A stretch of DNA of 64,000 bases from Stenotrophomonas sp. SAU14A_NAIMI4_5 (GTDB taxonomy: Bacteria; Pseudomonadota; Gammaproteobacteria; Xanthomonadales; Xanthomonadaceae): positions 3,398,579 to 3,462,578 of the forward strand of contig NZ_CP026003.1 in assembly GCF_003086795.1 (NCBI RefSeq), in the 5' to 3' direction. Both the position numbers and the translations under genes were made by a program. Of the stretch, positions 57,001 to 64,000 are shown one piece after another (position 1 is the stretch's first letter; every line of letters begins with the position of its first letter). The notes under the pieces are model-generated. The model saw only the letters and a list, made by a program, of their open reading frames with translations, did no database searches and was not told where the DNA came from.

Positions 57001-57071
57001 TGTGATGGCCATCACACATTCCGCCACAGAGCCATGTCGATTTGAAAAGACCCCATTCGCAGCCGTATCGT
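57001..57071 (+). promoter_or_regulatory. Clp/CRP palindrome and promoter of cassette 2
   Basis: TGTGATGG|CCATCACA (57001-57016) is a perfect 16-bp palindrome and CRP/Clp consensus. TTGAAA (57042-57047), 18 bp, and TATCGT (57066-57071) follow at the same distances as in cassette 1. Blocks such as GTCGATTTGA and CAGCCGTAT are shared between the two control regions. Confidence 0.8.
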
Positions 57072-57098
57072 TTGGGCACTAAAAGGACGCTCGACCGG

Positions 57099-57758
57099 AT
57101 GATGAAGGAACTCGAAGGGAAGTTGTTCAGTGCGCTGGGTATCCCGCAGGCACTTTACGCGTTGCTCCTGACGTTGCCGCTGCTTGCGGCGTGTGCAAGC
57201 AAGGAGCGCACGCCGCCGCCGTATGAGGCCAATCCGTCGCCGAAGGAGGCGTACGAGGTCGTCATCACGACGCATGACGCGCCTGAGGATATGTTCCTGT
57301 CAACCGTCGCGGTGGGTTATGTGATCGCGGATGAGAGCTGCCTGCCGCCCATCGACAACTTCGAGGGCGTCAGGTACGGGATCGAAAAGCATCTGCTCAC
57401 GATTCCCTTCAGGAAGATTGCTCCAGATAAATATGTCGGAACCTATTTCCGCGATGGAATGGCGAGCAAGGACTACTTTGGCCATGGCGTCTGCTCATGG
57501 GACGTCCAGTACGTCGGCGCAAGCCTCAAGACACGCCGCACTGAATCCTTCACTTACTTCAGCATCAGCACAACGCCGGAAAAGAAAAAAGTCACCCGTT
57601 ACAACTCAAAGGAGATCAGGCCACTTCTGGATGACGGTCAGATCTATCCCGCCAGTGACTTCTCTGAGTCCAGATTTGAGAAGGAAATCAGCGCCACCGA
57701 CCGAAGTAAATTTTTCTCGTACAGCATATCAATCATCACAAGGAAGGATGAAGAATGA
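57099..57758 (+). CDS. Lipoprotein, candidate immunity protein of cassette 2
   Basis: A 219-residue lipoprotein with 'LLAAC' (Cys at residue 32). 'SKERTPPPYEANPSPKEAYEVVITTHDAPED' is shared with the cassette 1 lipoprotein, then 'CLPPIDNFEGVRYG' and a C-terminal 'ATDRSKFFSYSIS' also match. It probably sits in the periplasm on a membrane anchor, where a lipase inhibitor would need to be. ATGA overlap with the lipase gene couples their translation. The immunity role is inference from gene order. Confidence 0.75.
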   Translation: MMKELEGKLFSALGIPQALYALLLTLPLLAACASKERTPPPYEANPSPKEAYEVVITTHDAPEDMFLSTVAVGYVIADESCLPPIDNFEGVRYGIEKHLLTIPFRKIAPDKYVGTYFRDGMASKDYFGHGVCSWDVQYVGASLKTRRTESFTYFSISTTPEKKKVTRYNSKEIRPLLDDGQIYPASDFSESRFEKEISATDRSKFFSYSISIITRKDEE

Positions 57759-59011
57759 ACTCTAGAATCCATGCCGGATTGTCTGACGCAACTTATCAAG
57801 CTCCCAAGAGGGACAAGGATGGGGAGCCTGAGCACATCAACATCGGCGATCAGGAATTCGTTCCTGTAAAGCATATGGACCTGCCAAGCGGCTATCAGGG
57901 CACAATCTATAAAAACGTGGAAACCGGCGATTACGTCGTCGCTCATCGCGGCACCGAATTTGACCGCGAGCCGCTCAAGGACGGCGCGATCGACCTCGGG
58001 ATGGTCACCACCCGCTTCAATGGACAATTGAAGGACGCCCTGGAACTCACGCGTGAGGCCAAGGAAATGGCTGACCGCGATGGTACGAAAGTATCCGTCA
58101 CCGGACACTCGCTCGGGGGAGCTCTGGCCCAGGTCACCGCGCACCATTACAACCTGCCCGGCGAAGCCTTCAATCCCTATGGCGCCAACAGCCTGGGTTA
58201 TCGCATTCCAGCAGGCCAGCCCACGAACGCTGCGCCTTTCACCAATCATGTAATGGCCGGTGATTTCGTCAGTGCGGGGGGCAGGCATTACGGCAGTGTC
58301 GAGATGTACGCGCTTCCCAGCGAGCTGAGGACGCTGCGCCATGCCGATTTCGCTTCCCGCGTGCTTGGCGGAGTAGCCAGCGAGGCCATTAAACCCCTCG
58401 CAGCAGGTGCGCTGGGTGATTCCCATCGGATGAAGCACTTTGTCGATCACGTTGAAAATGGCGTACAGGTCAAATCGGTGCTCGAAAATCCCTCGGCGCG
58501 CATCACCGATCCTGACGACCAGCGCCGCGTCGATGCCTATCGCACCAGCATTCACCAAGTGCGTTCCACCGCCACGGTGATTGCTCGCGGGGCTCCCGGC
58601 CTTGCAATGGATGCCGTGGATGCAATCCGTGGTCCGGATGAGTCAGGTGCCTACGCACAGCGCCAAGCAGCCGCCAAGCACGCAACTCCTGCGTTCAACC
58701 CTGCCGAGCACCGCAATGCCCCCGGCTCCGACGGCGGACCCAGGCGGGAAAACCCCAGCTTCCACAGCGAGTCCCCCCTGGGGAATCGATTGAATGACCT
58801 GCTCAACGCAGATCCCGATCGCTTCAAGGTTCTCAACCAACAGGCGTCCACGCTCAATGCCGGGCAGGCGCTGGATACCCAGGTGCGCAACCAGGCAAAC
58901 GCCGAGGAACGGGCGCGCGAGCACGCGCAGAGCTCGGCCCAGCAGCCGCAGCAGCAGGCCGCCCAGCAGACAAGCCAACAAGAACACGCTGCATCGGCCG
59001 TGGGCCGTTGA
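57755..59011 (+). CDS. Lipase-like alpha/beta hydrolase with Gln-rich tail (cassette 2, intact)
   Basis: A 418-residue protein without a signal peptide. Residues about 30-235 form a class-3-lipase-like domain: 'VVAHRGTEFDRE' (residues 61-72), the nucleophile elbow 'VTGHSLGGALAQ' with Ser119, a later Asp in 'MAGDFVSAGG', and His in the downstream region near 'SHRMKHFVDHVENG'. A helical C-terminal part ('LGNRLNDLLNADPDRFKVLN') leads into a tail of Gln, Ala and Ser. Antibacterial T4SS effectors of Xanthomonadales also have Gln-rich tails, but the usual XVIPCD motifs are not visible here. A toxic phospholipase role is inference. Confidence 0.8.
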   Translation: MNSRIHAGLSDATYQAPKRDKDGEPEHINIGDQEFVPVKHMDLPSGYQGTIYKNVETGDYVVAHRGTEFDREPLKDGAIDLGMVTTRFNGQLKDALELTREAKEMADRDGTKVSVTGHSLGGALAQVTAHHYNLPGEAFNPYGANSLGYRIPAGQPTNAAPFTNHVMAGDFVSAGGRHYGSVEMYALPSELRTLRHADFASRVLGGVASEAIKPLAAGALGDSHRMKHFVDHVENGVQVKSVLENPSARITDPDDQRRVDAYRTSIHQVRSTATVIARGAPGLAMDAVDAIRGPDESGAYAQRQAAAKHATPAFNPAEHRNAPGSDGGPRRENPSFHSESPLGNRLNDLLNADPDRFKVLNQQASTLNAGQALDTQVRNQANAEERAREHAQSSAQQPQQQAAQQTSQQEHAASAVGR

Positions 59012-59029
59012 AGTACCGGAGACAGCTTC

Positions 59030-59605
59030 ATGGATGAACGGCAACTCGAAGACCTGATCAGCAAGACGGCCTTGCTGATGGAGCGCTACCAACGACTGTG
59101 CACGGAAATGAGCGAGCAGCAGACACAGCTCTCAACCGCACTGAACGGGTTGACGCAGTCGCTGCCCGGCCAGCTTCGTGCCGGCACCGATGCCGCCATT
59201 GCCGGCCTCAGCGGCGAGGGCGCTGCGGCCGTCAAGCAGGCCTTGCTGGGGCCGGTGGGTGCGTATGAGCAGCAACTGGCCGCATCGGCCGACCATGTCG
59301 GTCGCAGCATCGATGGATTGTCTGCCGAGGTGAAGCGCCTGCAGCTGGCTTCACGCGGTGTGCTGTGGAAGAGCCTGGCCATCACCGTGGCCGCAGTTGC
59401 GGTGCTGCTGGGCGGCGCCGTCTGGCTGGGGGGGCGCTACCAGACGGAGATCGAACGCAGCCAGATCGAGGCCGACCTGCTGCGCGCCTACAACCGCGCC
59501 GATGTGGTGCTGTGCGGAAAGGAGCAGTTGTGCGCCAACGTGGAAACGCGCGGCGCGGGCATGGGTGAAAACGGGCGGTACCGGGTGGTGCGTCCCCGCC
59601 AATAG
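59030..59605 (+). CDS. Coiled single-pass membrane protein (cassette 2, intact)
   Basis: A 191-residue protein 18 bp after the lipase gene. Residues 1-105 are helical with 'LEDLISKTALLMERYQRLCTEM' and 'HVGRSIDGLSAEVKRLQL' heptad patterns, residues about 113-134 form one membrane helix, and the short C-terminal part has two Cys (161 and 168) and would face the periplasm. Some plasmid 'relaxation' or mobilisation accessory proteins look similar in outline. Whether it helps delivery, anchoring or immunity is unknown. Confidence 0.7.
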   Translation: MDERQLEDLISKTALLMERYQRLCTEMSEQQTQLSTALNGLTQSLPGQLRAGTDAAIAGLSGEGAAAVKQALLGPVGAYEQQLAASADHVGRSIDGLSAEVKRLQLASRGVLWKSLAITVAAVAVLLGGAVWLGGRYQTEIERSQIEADLLRAYNRADVVLCGKEQLCANVETRGAGMGENGRYRVVRPRQ

Positions 59606-59613
59606 GCGGGGAC
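59592..59613. terminator. Hairpin between convergent cassette 2 and clpB
   Basis: A 9-bp perfect stem GTCCCCGCC/GGCGGGGAC with a four-base loop overlaps the stop of the third cassette gene and ends 14 bases before the clpB stop on the other strand. There is no U-tract. Confidence 0.6.
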
Positions 59614-59626
59614 GGCCACGACGTGA

Positions 59627-62212
<2,586 letters not shown>

Positions 62213-62260
62213 TGCGAATCCTCATCGGTCATCAGTGCCGGCCGCGCCGGCGATGCAGGG

Positions 62261-62289
62261 AAGATGCGGTTGCCCCACCCGGTTTCAAG
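62261..62289 (-). promoter_or_regulatory. Sigma32 (RpoH) heat-shock promoter of clpB
   Basis: On the minus strand, CTTGAAA (62289-62283), a 14-bp spacer and CGCATCTT (62268-62261) match the sigma32 consensus CTTGAAA-N13-17-CCCCATNT in the -35 fully and the -10 in part. The -10 lies about 49 bp before the clpB start. Confidence 0.8.
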
Positions 62290-62441
62290 GGTGGCTGCGA
62301 CTGCACCGTGGGGTCGGTCAGCCTGCGGCAAGCATGCGCCTGCGGCCGTGGGCAGCGCGTTGATCCCGCGCAATCCGTGCGCAGGGGCTGGCACCCGGCA
62401 CCCGCCGATGCCATACTTGCGAATCCTTCTCATTTCGATCC

Positions 62442-62957
62442 ATGCGCGACCGCGCCTTCCGCATGCACGCACACGACGAGCAACTCGGCACGCTGTACCG
62501 CGACCACCACCGGTGGCTGCAGGGCTGGCTGAGCGGCCGCGTAGGCAATCGCGATGTAGCCGATGACCTCACCCAGGACACCTTCGCGCGCCTGCTGCAG
62601 GGCCGCGATCTGGCCGCGCTGCGCGAGCCGCGCGCGTTCCTGACCACCGTGGCGCGCGGGCTGGCCGCCAACTGGTTCCGCCGCCAGGCACTGGAACGCG
62701 CCTACCTGGAGTACCTGGCGCAGTTCCCCGAACCGGTGCTGCCCTCGCTGGAGGAGCAGGCACTGGTGCGCGAAGCGCTGCAGCAGATCGACGCGATGCT
62801 CGATGGGCTGCCGGCGATGGCGCGCCGCGTGTTCCTGCTGGCGCAGTTCGATGGCCTGCGCTACGAGGCCATCAGCGCGCAGCTGGGGCTGTCACTGTCC
62901 ACGGTGAAGCGGCACATGAAGCGCGCACTGATGGGCTGCCTGGCGCACGCCTGCTGA
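62442..62957 (+). CDS. ECF sigma factor, FecI type
   Basis: A 171-residue extracytoplasmic-function sigma factor: region 2 ('LYRDHHRWLQGWL', 'DVADDLTQDTFARLL') and region 4 ('LPAMARRVFLLAQFDGLRYEAISAQLGLSLSTVKRH' span) with a helix-turn-helix. It pairs with the FecR-like gene two bases downstream. The 5' end could also be ATG 62463 (MHAHDEQ). The usual target of such a pair is an outer-membrane receptor gene next to it. Confidence 0.92.
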   Translation: MRDRAFRMHAHDEQLGTLYRDHHRWLQGWLSGRVGNRDVADDLTQDTFARLLQGRDLAALREPRAFLTTVARGLAANWFRRQALERAYLEYLAQFPEPVLPSLEEQALVREALQQIDAMLDGLPAMARRVFLLAQFDGLRYEAISAQLGLSLSTVKRHMKRALMGCLAHAC

Positions 62958-62959
62958 GC

Positions 62960-63928
62960 ATGGGCATCGATGCTGCAGGCGAGCGGGCGCTGCCGCCCCG
63001 GGTGCTGGAACAGGCCGCCGACTGGCTGATGCGCCTGCACGAGGATGGCAGTGCCGTGCAGCGCGCGCAGTGGCAGCGCTGGCACGATGTCGACCCCGAC
63101 CATGCGCGTGCCTGGCAGCGTGCCGAACGGCTGCTGGCGCTGAGTGGCCAGGTACCCCCTGCCCTCGCCCACGGCGCGCTGCAGCGCCCCGCATCGCCAG
63201 GACGCCGCGCTGTGCTGCGCAGCATCGCCGCCCTGCTGGTCGCGCCGCTGGGTGGCTGGCTGGCCTGGCGCCTGTACGACGGTGCCGCCTGGGATGCCAG
63301 CGTGCGCACCGCCGTGGGCGAACGCCGCCGCCACATGCTGGACGATGGCAGTGTGCTGCAGCTGGACACCGACACCGCCGTGGACATCGCCTTCGATGGC
63401 CAGCAGCGCCTGCTGCGGCTGCGGCGCGGGCAGGTGCTGGTGGAGACCGCGGCCGATCCACGGCAGCCTGCGCGGCCGTTCCTCGTTGCTACGCCGCAGG
63501 GCATGCTGCAGGCACTCGGCACCCGCTTCAGCGTTCGCCTGTTCAGCGAGGACGCGCTTCTGGTGGTGCAGCAGGGGGCAGTGCGCATCGACATCGGCAC
63601 GCTGCAGCGCCGGGTTGATGCCGGGCAGCAGCAACGCTGGAGCCGGCAATCACTGCCCGCACCGCAGCCGGCCAGCGCCGGCACCGACGCATGGACCCAC
63701 GGCATGCTGGTGGCCGATGCCCTGCCACTGCAGCAACTGGTGCAGGAACTGGGCCGCTATCACCGCCGCTGGCTGCGCGTGGATCCAGCCATCGCCGCAC
63801 TCCCCGTGTCCGGTGCCTACCCGCTGGATGATCTTGATCGCAGCCTGTCGATGATCGCGACGACCTACGCTGTGCAGGTCCAGCCGGGCCTGTGGACCCA
63901 GCTGCGCCCCGCCGCCACGCGCGGATGA
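62960..63928 (+). CDS. FecR-type transmembrane sigma regulator
   Basis: A 322-residue protein. The N-terminal cytoplasmic domain (DUF4880) has 'ADWLMRLHEDGSAVQRAQWQRW' and contacts the sigma factor, one membrane helix follows near residues 88-103, then the periplasmic FecR domain ('TAVGERRRHMLDDGSVLQLDTDTAV', 'LGTRFSVRLF') and a C-terminal 'LPVSGAYPLDDLDRSLSMIA' secretin/TonB short domain. It relays a signal from a receptor to the sigma factor. It follows the sigma gene by 2 bp. Confidence 0.93.
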   Translation: MGIDAAGERALPPRVLEQAADWLMRLHEDGSAVQRAQWQRWHDVDPDHARAWQRAERLLALSGQVPPALAHGALQRPASPGRRAVLRSIAALLVAPLGGWLAWRLYDGAAWDASVRTAVGERRRHMLDDGSVLQLDTDTAVDIAFDGQQRLLRLRRGQVLVETAADPRQPARPFLVATPQGMLQALGTRFSVRLFSEDALLVVQQGAVRIDIGTLQRRVDAGQQQRWSRQSLPAPQPASAGTDAWTHGMLVADALPLQQLVQELGRYHRRWLRVDPAIAALPVSGAYPLDDLDRSLSMIATTYAVQVQPGLWTQLRPAATRG

Positions 63929-63986
63929 CACTTTTTCCTGTTTCGGGTGGCAGAGGGAGTGAAACCCTTTATTCCTCCCGATCCCC

Positions 63987-64000
63987 ATGCCCATGAATTC
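63987..64000 (+). CDS. Start of a further gene at the window edge, possibly the cognate receptor
   Basis: ATG 63987 opens a frame that runs off the window after four codons ('MPMN'). The position 58 bp after the FecR-like stop is where a TonB-dependent receptor would be expected. The sequence alone cannot show this. Confidence 0.2.

Noticed and set aside
58700..59011. Calling the lipase C-terminus an XVIPCD T4SS signal
   Set aside because: The Gln-rich end fits, but the GLxxIDHV-like and VQG...DP motifs expected of XVIPCD are not seen, so the route is left open.

Overview
The window reads as a high-GC chromosome segment from a Stenotrophomonas species (Xanthomonadaceae). The evidence is a copLAB copper operon, an L2-type class A beta-lactamase with its LysR regulator AmpR, the ruvC-ruvA-kup-ruvB-ybgC-tolQRAB-pal-cpoB order, and many short GTAG-headed palindromes of the SMAG type described from S. 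maltophilia. The L2 protein looks clearly diverged from the S. maltophilia L2 I remember, so a relative outside the core maltophilia group is plausible (inference).

Layout. 1-5.3 kb: edge of a membrane protein gene, relA, and pgaCD (poly-GlcNAc synthesis, without pgaAB beside it). 5.3-12.5 kb: hrpA, dps and recQ, with dps and recQ separated by a repeat-filled gap. 12.6-15.9 kb: copLAB. 16-22.5 kb: small housekeeping and unknown genes, two tandem esterases and many palindromes. 22.7-24.6 kb: an unusual patch beside tRNA-Lys with a broken AlpA-type regulator, probably the remains of an island. 24.8-41 kb: a long leftward set of queC, queE, cpoB, pal, tolBARQ, ybgC, ruvB, kup, ruvAC, yebC, a hydrolase, an acetyltransferase, an acidic-tail protein and aspS. 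41-45.5 kb: a DUF3011 protein, a lipoprotein, and blaL2/ampR separated by an extra membrane-protein gene. 45.5-53.8 kb: an ABC-F ATPase, a TonB-dependent receptor, a Kef-type antiporter and metY. 54.7-59.6 kb: two tandem copies of a three-gene cassette (lipoprotein, lipase-like protein, coiled membrane protein), each behind a perfect Clp/CRP palindrome. 59.6-64 kb: clpB behind a heat-shock promoter, then an ECF sigma/FecR pair running off the edge.

Two things stand out. First, four copies of a composite structured element occur at 10.0, 10.6, 33.1 and 52.1 kb. Each has a small hairpin, a linker and a 23-25 bp outer stem. The outer stem encloses a 52-nt domain with two small hairpins, and one copy carries an 80-nt insertion in that domain. 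The stems change sequence between copies while staying paired, which argues for selection on structure. Second, the duplicated lipoprotein-lipase-membrane protein cassette looks like a secreted antibacterial lipase with its immunity lipoprotein. The upstream copy is decaying by a frameshift and a truncation, and the downstream copy is intact. I did not recognise either as a named system, and database searches would be needed to call them new.
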